64,000 bases of DNA from Argentina anserina (Eukaryota; Streptophyta; Magnoliopsida; Rosales; Rosaceae), in the NCBI RefSeq assembly GCF_933775445.1, contig NC_065873.1:22072001-22136000 (forward strand), read 5' to 3'. The notes below the pieces were generated by a model, which saw nothing but the letters and a program-made list of their open reading frames with translations, searched no databases and was not told the DNA's origin. Shown piece by piece: positions 48,250 through 59,090 of the stretch (its first letter is position 1; every line of letters starts with the position of its first letter). The position numbers and the translations under genes were made by a program.

Positions 48250-49044
48250 CTAATTGTAACGACCCCAAAATTTCGAGCATGAAACTCAAATTTCGAAGTC
48301 ATGAATAACACTAAAACAATCTCAATGAATCGAAATCATTTTAAATGCCACAGCGAATCATCTCTGAGTTCAAAATATAACTCAGTCAAACCGATTATTA
48401 CAAACCAAATTATAATTCGACATTATAACAAATAGAAATGTATAATCCTCATAAAAACCTCACAAGAAAGTCACACAAATCCTCACACAAGCTGGAACTA
48501 AATATCTTCAAGTCCTCTGAGCAGTCCGTCAATTCCCGCTAATCCACACCTGCGGAGTTATCCACTACACCATCGAATTGGTGCACCATGATTGTAAACA
48601 CAAACCCGGTAAGCTTTATAACTCGTATGAGTAAAAATAACAATAAACTCGCATATCAATATACGGAAATCCACAAAAACATCAAATATAAATGCACTCA
48701 TGAGTCGATGGACGGCCCGTCTGGTTGTCCAAAATATGAAAATGAAAGTGCTCATGAGAAATTGGGCAACCCTTCTGGTTACCCAAATGCATTTATAATA
48801 TAGGTACTAATGAACGCTGGTACATATCTGTTACCCCTCACATAGTACACTGCCGATATTGGGCAACCTTCTGCTATCCAACATCCAAAAATATGAGTAC
48901 TCATGAGCCGATAACCCATATGATACCTCTCATGCAGTACTCCGGCAGACAGACTAGAGCTTTAACTGTATCGTAACTTTCGCCCGGCCAAAGGCTAGGT
49001 TCCGACATGCCAAACACGTCCGAAGACTGGACCGAAGACATAAA

Positions 49045-49300
49045 CACGTCCGAAGACAAATCAACATTTTAGTAATCTCCATGTTAAAATCACGTACAAT
49101 AATCATTACATCATATTGTACAAAAAAAATCAAGTCCGAAGACAAATCAACATTTTAACAATCTCCATGTTAAAATCACGTACAATAATCATCATCTCAT
49201 ATTGTACAAAAAATCAAGTCCGAAGACAAATCAACATTTTAACAATCTCTATGTTAAAATCACGTACAATAATCATCACCTCATATTGTACAAATCAAAA
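49045..49300. repeat. 84-86 bp tandem repeats in solo LTR B
   Basis: About three copies starting at about 49045, 49131 and 49215, each with gtccgaagacaaatcaacat, then a stretch ending in cgtacaataatcat and tattgtacaaa. Confidence 0.85.
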
Positions 49301-49950
49301 TCACATGCTCGATATATAAATCTCGTCATCAAAATGACATAATCACGATAAAATCATAACAGTATATTATATAGCAAACTATATATATATGTACCTATTT
49401 ACCATCTATACAATATATATATATATAATCCACTATATCATATACATGTCATATTTCATAAACACGTCCGAAGATAAAACGTTTTAACAAACTCCATGTT
49501 AAAATCACGTACAATAATCATCACCTCATATTGTACAAATCAAATCACATGCTCGATATATAAATCTCGTCATCAAAATGACATAATCACGATAAAATCA
49601 TAACAGTATATTATATAGCAAAAAATATATATATATGTACCTATTTACCATTTATACAATATATATATATAATCCACTATATCATATACATGTCATATTT
49701 CATAAACACGTCCGAAGACAAAAACTCGTCAGAAGACAAAACGTTTTAACAAACTCCATGTTAAAATCACGTACAATAAGCATCACCTCATATTGTACAA
49801 ATCAAATCACATGCTCGATATATAAATCTCGTCATCAAAATGACATAATCACGATAAAATCATAACAGTATATTATATAGCAAACTATATATATATGTAC
49901 CTATTTACCATTTATACAATATATATATAATCCACTATATCATATACATG
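49215..49950. repeat. 244-bp tandem repeats in solo LTR B
   Basis: Three successive copies with junctions at 49461 and 49705 (period 244 bp). Each runs from cacgtccgaag through tcgatatataaatctcgtca to catgtcatatttcat. The copies differ mainly in TA-tract length. Confidence 0.9.
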
Positions 49951-51095
49951 TCATATTCCATTCTTAAAAATTCTGCAAAATCTTGAATCTCCGCAAGGGT
50001 AGATACGTAAATATGTGAGATTTTACTCATCTTATCAACTCGAGCGTAAATCCACAATTTCCGAAGGTAATTTCTTTCCTTAATTTATCGATCACCTTGA
50101 AAAGATAAGAAACGAATTTAGAATCGTTACGTAAACCTTTCAATGCCGAAACAGTAATAATCTGTAACTGTTCAGCAATTTATGGTTTTACGAATTTACT
50201 GTTTACTGAGTACTATACACGCATTTACTATTCATGTATTACTGTACAAATACACATCATTACGTATTCTTGTACGAGTACATACTATTTACATATTTCT
50301 GTACGTATAAATACTATTCAAATGTAAATACTGTCTCATTAAATATTAATTACTGATTTACCCTTCTAAAATTACTTTTTACATTTACTGAAAGTAATTT
50401 ATATTTACATTTACTGAAAGTAATTTATATTTACATTTACCGTACGTAAATAAAAATTTTTTTTTACTGTACGTAAATTACTTTTTACATTCACCGTACG
50501 TAAAAATAAAATTTTACAATTTACTGTGTCGAAATCACTGTTCACGCACCACCTCCGGCAGGCCGCGCGTGGCCGACACCACCAACGGCGCGTATCACGC
50601 CACCGCCGCCCCATTTCTCTTCCTTTCTCTTCCCTCTTCTCCTCCACGGCCTCACGCCGTTTCCTAGCTCCTCCACGCACCCACACGCGCCGCCCAAGGC
50701 GGCGGCATCTCCCCCAAATCCCTCCTCCTCCGATCTCCTCCAAATCGAAACCAAACAACCACAAATCAACAACCAAGCATCACAACAACCTAATTAAGCT
50801 AACCCTCACCTCATTCAAGCTTGGAAACCACCGGAGATAGGCTTTGATACGGCGGAGGACAACGCAGCAACTTGGAGGCGTTGGTGGAGCTCCGGCGTGG
50901 CGTGAGAGGGTGCGTCGACCTCGGGGTCGCCTGCGGGGGGGGGGGGGTGGTGTGACGCCTCCTAGGCCGGCAGTGAGGGCCACGTCTCCATGTGATAGGA
51001 GATTGGTGGTGAAGCCGAGTGAGAGGTGAGGAGAGATCGGGTGAGAGGGAGAGGGAGAGGGAGGCGGAGAGAGGAGAGAGAGAGAGAGAGAGAAG

Positions 51096-51117
51096 GGGTT
51101 TCCATAAATGGAAACCC
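51096..51117. promoter_or_regulatory. conserved hairpin next to the LTR promoter (B)
   Basis: Arms gggtttcca and tggaaaccc separated by taaa, at the same position relative to the minus-strand TATA box as in solo LTR A. Confidence 0.7.
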
Positions 51118-51469
51118 TAATCACAAAAAAGTACTTTTTATACTCGTTTCTAAAATCGAAAACTAACTTCCGACGTTAATAACTTTCACGTACGACTTCC
51201 GATTCGAACGCGTGACATGTCCACGAACTCGTATGGACGAGATCTACGACATTCGTGAAGGAAGTTTTCACAAACGATCGACGGAGTAAAAGTCGATATT
51301 CACGTCACGAAAACGTAACGTTTTTTTTAAATAAACGTTACGATAATGTTTCCGTTTTCGATATACTAATTCGCAAAGCATACAAAATTCGTTTAAATAA
51401 ATTTCACAAATTTATGAACTTAAAAACAATCCAATATTCGTTTCGAAAAAATCGGGTTATTACACTAAT

Positions 51470-52796
51470 TGTTTGTTGAATATAATTAATTTAAGACTAA
51501 CAGGTGTTATGGGGTTAGAAGAGTATTAACATATTTACGGAATTCAGTTATAGATCATTTGACTAGTATCTTATAAGTTTTATGATCTTACTTGTTAATT
51601 ATAGTTGTACATCTTTTACCAATTCTCACTGCAAGTTTTGTACGCCATCAACTTGTTGCTAAGCCAAGGTCTAAAAAGCTAGCAGACCAAACCACAGATC
51701 TTTTTATTAACCAAAAAAAATAACACAGACCTTTCGAAACCTATGCCATCTTACTGATGTAATAGAGTAACTGATCTCTTCGTCATTTCAAATCGAAAAT
51801 GGGATTGGCTATCTAAATTGCAACATGTAAATCATCCTCACCTTTCAACAACTCTACGATTTAGGCATTACATCTTCCCATCAAATTGCTATACAAATAG
51901 TATCGTTTGTTTTATCTTAGCTGCTGAACTACTGCAACGTTTTGAAATTTGAAAGTGCCAAGTGTAACTTATGAATTCAAACTTGGTTCACGCTCATGTC
52001 TAAAGCTACGTATAGAACTAACTAATAGAAGTCAAGGTCCGAGCTCTTTTCCAGGTCAAGTCTCCGACTCTTTTCCAGGACGACGACGATTGTAAAGGAT
52101 TCATCTGTCAGGGCCTCTTTGGTCATTCCCTCATGTTTCCTTTTCCTAGAATTCAAATGCGAAAACATCGGCATTTGCTGGAACAGTGTCGGGCATGTGC
52201 ACGGTGGATCGTTTCTCCGGGAAAGAGATAGTCTTTGTTTGTAGCGCATGTCTTCTAAGTTCTCACTTTTAAGTTTTAACCTTAACTAGTTTAACCTCAT
52301 TGAAACAGGGAACTACAAAGTTTTAAGGTAAGAAAAAAAATATTGAACTGCATTGATAGTGTTTTGTCAACTATATATGTTCCACATTTGGGAACCCATT
52401 TGATAATTTCCTTGCATTATTCTCCAAATTAGACAGACTGGCCTAAAACTATGATCCACATTCTTATTTCATCAGTAATGTATGAGTGGCCCACATTCCT
52501 TACATGTTGGTAATGTAATTTTCTTATTTCATTAATAGATGTGGAGTTATTCAAAAAAAAAATTATATATGCCTTTAATTTTTCAGTACATTAATAATCA
52601 GAATTCCAAAGGGATGATATCAATTAGCTCCAAATCAGTATCAATTATCTACATGCCAACTTATAGGAGGGGGTTAAGGGCCGGAAGTCACGAGTCAAGG
52701 CTAGAACCAACTCAACCAAGTATAGCAAAAATGCAGAACAATGAAGATATTGATATAAGCATTGGTTTGGGGTGTTGAGCAATCAAAACAGGTTCA
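51470..52796. other. intergenic, no gene recognised
   Basis: AT-rich. The only local structure noted is a short direct repeat (tcttttccagg at 52046 and 52070). No coding or RNA feature was supported. Confidence 0.45.
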
Positions 52797-53342
52797 TCAG
52801 CCTAGAGTCGTGCGAGACTGATTAGGAAATCTAAGCTGAAGCTTGACATGATAAGTGGATTCAGCACCCACCGGCTGCTGATCACTCTGAGCAAACACAG
52901 CTAATCCGCGAGCGAAAGCAAACGATCCTGTTCCACCCATCACCGTGAGCTCTTCTGTGTCTTTGCGGGAAACATGCTTGGCTTGAACACTAAGGCTACC
53001 AGAATATTTGGGAGTGTGAAATGTCAGGTAGATGATATTGAATGCCGATTCTGCAAAGTTTTCCATAGGGATGATGAAGCCTTGGGCTTTTCCGACTACC
53101 CGAGAAGTGTTCTCGGGTCCCTCCGTGAGCTTGCGGTGGAAGATAAATGCTCCGGTGTTTGAATGTGCCACCGGCTGCAGTGAATTGGAGCTTCCGACGT
53201 GTGGCTGCTGAATGTACAAGGAAAGGTCCAGCGAAGGCAGCGGAGGCGTTCTTTGGGGTACTGGAGAAACCAAAGCTAGAAGAATCACAGTAAGTATTGC
53301 CAAGAGGACTGCAGCGCAGAATATGATCCTAGGCAGCATCAT
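52797..53342 (-). CDS. dirigent (DIR) protein
   Basis: A 181-residue single-exon dirigent protein. These secreted proteins steer stereoselective radical coupling in lignan and related phenylpropanoid synthesis. An N-terminal hydrophobic segment (residues 4-26, IIFCAAVLLAILTVILLAL) acts as a signal peptide or anchor. The beta-barrel domain follows from about residue 63: RVVGKAQGFI, then FNIIYLTFHTPKYSGSLSVQ, then ELTVMGGTGSFAFARG (residues 131-146), which is the family signature around the conserved GGTG. The length is normal for the family. The substrate cannot be told from sequence. Confidence 0.9.
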   Translation of the reverse strand: MMLPRIIFCAAVLLAILTVILLALVSPVPQRTPPLPSLDLSLYIQQPHVGSSNSLQPVAHSNTGAFIFHRKLTEGPENTSRVVGKAQGFIIPMENFAESAFNIIYLTFHTPKYSGSLSVQAKHVSRKDTEELTVMGGTGSFAFARGLAVFAQSDQQPVGAESTYHVKLQLRFPNQSRTTLG

Positions 53343-54796
53343 TGATGCATTGTACGTTGGAGGAACGTTATGTCTCTAGGGAGGCCATTTAATACAGTTT
53401 ACATTGTTGATTAGGCCAACTAATCCACAATGAGAATACCTTAACCAAACCAATAGCGAGTTTGTGACGGTCCACAAGGGTCACTATTATGACCAATAAA
53501 GGAAAAAGACAACCCCAAATTCTAAGTTATGCAGCAGATCGGAAGACTGCAATATCTATAAACTTAATAGACAGAAAGATTATACTCTATATCAGATCAT
53601 TGTTATAAGAAACTAGAATAAGAGAAAACTCATTAGTTTCCCCGTAATTGATAACCAATAATTATAATAACCTTAATCCACCTCTCAAAACAATCTGACC
53701 AGAGTGAACCTCAGAAGGTCAGAAGTAGAGAGAAACACTGCACATCGCTATGAATTGGGGCAAGCATGCTTGGCAGTGACTGCATAACAATCTGGAAGGA
53801 TAGGCAATACTTGGAGAAGTTTAAGGATATGCAAATTAGCAAGTCGCAGAAATAATAGTAAAAGCTCAGATCAGGCAAAGGACTAACTTTGATCATTGAG
53901 CCAAAAAAAGAAAAGAAAAAAGAAAGCAGCAGTCTCAACTACGTCAAAAGACAGAAAGACAACCTAACTTCATAAAATACAATGAACAAACAGTAGAAAA
54001 TGTAAGCAAATAAAAACATCTACCAATCTTTGAGGCAAAGTTCATGCAAGATATTCCAAACAGAGGCCTCCAAAATTCAAACATCAAATCAAGCAGAAAT
54101 AAATGAAACACTAACGATCAAATTGCAGAATCACAATCTCATCTTGAATGTCAATGAAGACATGCATTCAACAATAACAGAGAAAAGTAACTGGAAATAA
54201 TAGCTTCAAATCTTCATGCTTTCAGATTCGTTATTAGTGCTCATTGACCTGTAATCAATATGTTACTTGGTTGCTTAACCAAAAAAAAAATGTTACTTGG
54301 TTGACATAGTTTCAATATATAAATACAGACTCAACTTTAATCATTTAGTGTCATATGCTCATAATGATACACGTGAAAGCATCTGAAAATAGCTCAGTGA
54401 CTCAAACCTGCTCAAAAAGCTTCCAGACCTCACAGGTTGACAGTGCAAGTTATCATCCAAGAGATAAAAAGGATGGAAAGCTAATATATTGTTGCTGCTC
54501 ACTTTTGTTGCATTTTGAAACATTCAACTTGCAACATGTGTTCTATACTTCTGTATTAGATGAGCAACAGGCTAAAGAACCAAAGGAACCTGGTGGTCAT
54601 CATAACTTGGAGGCTAGTGGCAGGGCTTCCAAGGTTTGCACCATCAGCGTTTGCTCACAAAACTATAACATAATTCTGTTTGGTGACAAGACCTACTGCA
54701 CTAGGAACAGATTGGACATGAAAATGTACAGGAGTGTTTAGATCTGCTTCACACTAGCAATTGTAGGCATGAAACCCACAACTAAATTACTGCCTC
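53343..54796. other. intergenic between the dirigent gene and LIP2p
   Basis: Contains the dirigent promoter and the LIP2p 3' flank. AT-rich and purine-rich on the plus strand around 53,900-54,180. A frame at 54,355-54,741 has no recognisable domain. No mobile element ends were found. Confidence 0.45.
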
Positions 54797-55970
54797 TTAC
54801 AGAAGCTTTACAAGTTCACTTTCTAAGAACTCTAACCTCGAGATGGTTTCATAATTGATTCCAACCTGAAAAACTTCTGAGAACTCATTGATCAAAGATT
54901 TGCAAGCAATGTCAAGTAGCTGGCCATCATCAGGATCACGTACCTGTTTTCTACTACTACCGTCAAATGACTCAATATCCCCTAACAACTCTCTAATGCT
55001 TCCGACCTGATAGTTTTGCAAACCACACGGTACTATCCAATTAAAAGGAGTTAAATCTGTGGTTACATTCACTGCTAAACCATGATAAGCTATCCACTGC
55101 GACACTCGTATACCAATAGCTGCTAGTTTCTGGTTTCCTGAAGAAAAATAACATATCAATTAATATTTCTGGTGCTATGGAAACAAAATTAAGGTGTAGA
55201 TAATGTCTTCGAAAGCATACCGTGCCAAACACCAGTTAAGCCCTCAAGCCGAGATGCCTTGATCGAGAATGTGTTTGAAAGGGAACGAATGATCACCTCC
55301 TCAAGTGACCTGAGGTACCAATGAAGATCCATTTTATGATTCCGGAGATTCATAATGGGGTACATTACTATCTACACTGCCACAGATACGAAAATCATGA
55401 CTTAGTTGATAAAATTACACCCTCACAGAGCATATAGTTCACCACAACTACCTGACCAGGACCATGATATGTAACCTCGCCGCCGCGCTCGGTTCGGTGA
55501 ACATCGAATGGAGCATCCTTGAGGTCAAAATTGAGGAACTTTTCAGAGCTACCGGTGCCCATTGTGTAAACAGGAGGATGCTGAAGAACCAAGAGCGAGT
55601 CAGGGCAGTCTTCATTCCTCTCAATCAGAGCCTTCTTCTCTTTCACTATGCTCTTCTGCCAAGACCAAGCTTGCTTGTACGGAACTAACTCCTTGTACAG
55701 ATTGAAGCACTCGCAGTCTGACCTGTACGACAATTGGGTCAGTTTCAATGCACATGTAAGTGTGTTTGTGAAACTGTCGGATTGAGAAACTCACTCTCTT
55801 TTCGGTTCCTGAGTAGTTGGAGAGCTTAACTGTTGGGTTTTAACAACTGAGATTCGGGTCGATTTCGATTGGAGTTTCTGGGAGAGATGATGGGGAGGTT
55901 GGGGCTGATGATTACAAGTTGGGTATGGTTGGATTGAGGCAATGACAGATTGGGTAGCAGAGAAAGTCAT
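54797..55970 (-). CDS. LIP2P: plastid octanoyltransferase LIP2p
   Basis: Transfers octanoyl from octanoyl-ACP to lipoyl domains such as the plastid pyruvate dehydrogenase E2; lipoyl synthase then inserts sulfur. Four exons (55970-55795, 55722-55452, 55371-55221, 55137-54797) in perfect phase give 312 residues. The first roughly 75 residues are Ser/Pro/Gln-rich with few acids, a plausible transit peptide. The LipB core shows [67 protein letters not shown] with the conserved Lys, and NWIVPCGL with the catalytic Cys. The N-terminal extension and sequence type favour the plastid enzyme over the mitochondrial LIP2. No defect was seen. Confidence 0.92.
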
Positions 55971-56400
55971 CTGTTATGATCTCTGATGTTGCTTGAATCA
56001 GTGAGACCCTTAATGAATCAAAGAAGCAAAGGCAAGAAAAAAAAATGGTGAATACAACGATAAAGGGTTAGTAAAACGAAGCAATACCTAACTTAAGAAT
56101 TTGGTTTTTGATTAATGGAGATGGAGGACTGGGAATGGGACAATCAGGCGAAGCGTTCGAAGCTTTCAGTCAAAGGTGAAAGAGGGTGGGATATGTTTGA
56201 TTTGGGTTGTTAAACAACCACCCGAAAGTTGTGGGCTTGAAGGCCTGTTTATTCAACGAGAAACCAAGTGAAAATGTGAAACAAAACTTGTTTGTTTTCG
56301 GTTTGAAATTCAGATTCTACCAACATTCTCTGTTACACTTAAATTCAGTGGAAGAAATAACTACATACACATTTGCAAGGGGAGAAATTATAGAATGTCG

Positions 56401-57472
56401 TTAGCAAGTTCGTTGAGTAGTCGTGAGACTAGGGCCTTCACTGAATAACTCGTCACTTCGAAATAACTTGCAGAGATTATTTCTCATCAAAATGAACGGT
56501 TTGTTCAGCAAATGCCGACAACGTCTCCTTAATCTTGCTGAGGGTTTCAATCGCATGTATTCAATGACCTTATTGATTTCATCTATCATATCCCTCAATT
56601 CATCAGTGTTCCTGTACATAATTAAGGCCAAAGTTAGGAACATCAAGTTACTAAGTTAGGCTTACCCCTCTATATACTCGATCGAGTAACTTGAATATTG
56701 ATGGAATGCATATCAAATACAACTTACATTGTCATGTCCATATCCTGGGATTTTATTGCACATACTTTGTTTGTTGGTGAGCCATCATGAACGGGTGTTT
56801 TCCCAGTAATCGGATCTCCTTCCAGTAACGTAATCTAATTAAGAGGATAAAAAGATGGAAATGGATCCAATTTTAGATGGATTTCAATACTATTTCGAGT
56901 TTCAAGCTATATATACTAATTTCATGCATTTACTCTTACCAACCTGATTCTCAATGCAGAAGCTATAATTTTTAAGCTTAGTGATTTTCTTTTGTAAGCG
57001 CCCCTTCTTCTCCTTACATTTTCTCAATTCTGTGTATGAAATATGAACCATATTTTCAAAGTAAATCTTCATGAGTGTAAGGTATATACACAATTAATCA
57101 ACAAAAAGTCATAGAATAACATGTAGACCTGTGTGTCTGCTTTTGTAGGATAGGGATTTTACCGTATTGGTTATATGGTCTTTTAATTTGTAGAGCTGCC
57201 TTCTTACTCTCTACAGCTGCGATTAATCGTTGAGCCTTCCAATTATTTGCAAGGACCTTCTTCTCAAGCTCATGCTTCTGATTTAGAATCCTGCGTAGTG
57301 TCTGCATATAAATATATCTAAAGGATATGTAAAACTCAAACATGCAACTGAATATCGGTGTATAAATCAATTGTGATGATTTAAGAAAAGTTAGAACGAA
57401 GAAATTATATATTACCTCGTTTAATTCTTTGAGAGGATTGGCTTCCTGCTTTGGTAAACCTGGGATAGACAT
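56401..57472 (-). CDS. unrecognised basic coiled-coil protein, five exons
   Basis: Five exons (57472-57416, 57301-57163, 57029-56944, 56834-56728, 56611-56401) join in phase to give 199 residues. All boundaries are GT-AG and the total is exactly 200 codons with the stop, which supports a real gene. An in-frame TAG nine bases upstream fixes the ATG. The N-terminal half is heptad-like and basic (TLRRILNQKHELEKKVLAN, LRKCKEKKGRLQKKITKLKN). A short middle part holds EGDPITGKTPVHDGSP. The C-terminus has MIDEINKVIEYMRLKPSARL followed by an Arg-rich patch. No known domain was recognised. It could be a fast-evolving nuclear or cytoskeletal protein or a lineage-specific gene. The 57163 and 56944 donors were chosen over weaker-phase alternatives. 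Confidence 0.6.
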
Positions 57473-58390
57473 ATCTGCCTATCTGCCTTTAATCCTTTAT
57501 CCTTTTGTGCGAAGACTGAACTCACTGAAGAGACATGACGATCTGGAACTTTTCTTTGTTTCCGGGAAAATGTTTCCAAACCGTAACCGCCGGCAGCGAA
57601 ATCGATCAGCAGTACAGTACACAGTGACACTACTTAAATGATCGAGTTAAATCCATACGCTCCTTGTTTAACAACTTACAAGTATTTATAAAAGCAACGG
57701 GGCCGGAGAAAGGGTGCGGCCCTGTGATTAATATATATACGAGTATACGACACAATGCATGAAGGTAGTCTAGCTAATACTAAATGATGTATGCCTTTTG
57801 GTTTGGATCGATCAATATGAAGCATTCTCGTTACCAATTTGGAACTAATTAAAGATACGTATACGTACGTACTATCGATAATCGATCTATCCTTCTCCAA
57901 CTAAACTTCATTGTCTTCAACTCAATTCGATGTAAATCATTGTATGTTAAACATACAAGTACCATAGAGCCCATAGACAACGTTATGTTAATGAAGCACC
58001 TCGATCATTAATAATAATGAAGCACCCCAATCCTTGCCTTATCGAGAGAAAACGGTAATAATGTTGTTTGTTTCTCATCTCTAGCTAGAAACACTAGCTA
58101 TTTATATTGTAGAGAAACTATGCCTATAAATTAAGCCCGGAGCTGATAGGCATACCCAAACTTAGTCCAAAAAATTGGGCTGCGAGCCAGTTCGGCCTAA
58201 ACTGATGGGTGAGCTTTACTCGGTTCGGTTTGGAATGGGTAGAGTATGAACAACACTTTTCAGGCCCTGGGCAGACTCAAAGCCCTACCCATATTATAAG
58301 ACTGACCCGTAGTCCGGCCCATTCTAAGCTCATGTTAGTAATAAATGGTTTTTCTCATTTAGATTTAAAATATTAAATATTAAGAATTAA
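57473..58390. other. intergenic, partly repeat-like
   Basis: No gene. The part from 58,130 to 58,330 is rich in ggccc/gggct words (ttgggctgcgagccagttcg) resembling those at 22.8 kb, probably from a degraded MITE or similar repeat. Confidence 0.4.
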
Positions 58391-58475
58391 TTGTCTGTTG
58401 GTTTAATTGGCAAATATGTTATTCTTATAAGAAGAGGTTCATGGGTTCAACTCTTATCTATCAATTTTTATTAAA
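58391..58475 (+). repeat. tRNA-like (SINE-type) fragment
   Basis: The segment reads like a decayed tRNA-derived head: ttggtttaattggcaaat (A-box-like) then ggttcatgggttcaactctt (B-box-like, matching GGTTCAANTC) about 50 bp downstream. It does not fold as an intact tRNA and is followed by A/T-rich sequence, so I read it as a SINE remnant rather than a tRNA gene. Confidence 0.4.
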
Positions 58476-58921
58476 ATGGACATTAAAATATTTTATTATT
58501 TAAAAATCACTGACCAAATGTAGGCCGGGCTTTTTAAGCCCAAACTTTATCCGCCCAAAGGACGGGCTCGAGCTTCACATATTGTGATAGGGTTGACCCT
58601 GTCATGTCCAATTTACACCTAGGGCATAAAAAGCCATGGGCCGGTTAGTATGTGGGTCTTCATATCTTAGGGTCGGACCGGCCCAGCCCAACCCATTTTA
58701 CAAGCCTAAGAGAAATTGTATATCCTTCATAATCACCCACTCCATAATGAAAATTTATGGAGGGGAAACAATAATAAAGTTCTTGCCATAAGGGAACTGG
58801 TGATTGATCGAGGTCGAATATTTCACGGTAGATCGTATTTCGAAAAATGGTGAAACTGTACAATCCACGTACTGTTGAATACAAATGGTTTTGGGAGAAA
58901 TCTTCGTTGGTCTATGGAAAC

Positions 58922-59090
58922 AAATTTGCCGACCATCCTTTATTTGTCAACTTTGTGTCAACCTTTCTAAACTCATGTCATGTGTCCAATTGCTAAATTA
59001 TTATCTAATTATGAGTTGAGAAAATACACATGGCATGAGTTTAAAAGGGTGGGCACAAGGTGGACAAATGAAAGGTGGTCGGTAAATTTA
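58922..59090. mobile_element. palindromic MITE, about 170 bp
   Basis: Two arms of about 64 bp are close inverted copies. The left arm begins aaatttgccgaccatccttt and reaches actcatgtcatgtgt. The right arm, read in reverse, begins aaatttaccgaccacctttc and reaches actcatgccatgtgt. The centre is about 40 bp. The whole would fold into one long hairpin. No coding sequence; the target duplication could not be fixed. Confidence 0.8.

Larger units (their letters stand above)
48255..51464 (-). mobile_element. giant solo LTR 'B'
   Basis: 3,210 bp from TGTAACGACC to GGTTATTACA with a perfect 5-bp duplication CTAAT (48250-48254, 51465-51469). It is colinear with solo LTR A over most of its length, including the caccatgattgtaaacacaa stretch, the cgtccgaagac words, the GC-rich block (50,540-50,720) and a minus-strand TATA box (tataaaaag at 51134-51142). 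It is longer than A because of extra internal tandem copies. Confidence 0.93.

Noticed and set aside
50411..50776. Open frame of 121 codons in solo LTR B (minus)
   Set aside because: Low-complexity Arg/Gly-rich translation of the LTR GC block, not conserved in A.
43181..51464. Solo LTRs A and B as the two LTRs of one retrotransposon with C as its interior
   Set aside because: Each has its own distinct 5-bp target duplication (AATTG, CTAAT), and the sequence between is another LTR-like segment with no gag or pol.
54355..54741. Open frame of 128 codons between the dirigent gene and LIP2p
   Set aside because: No domain, no codon-use support, AT-rich flanks; most likely chance.
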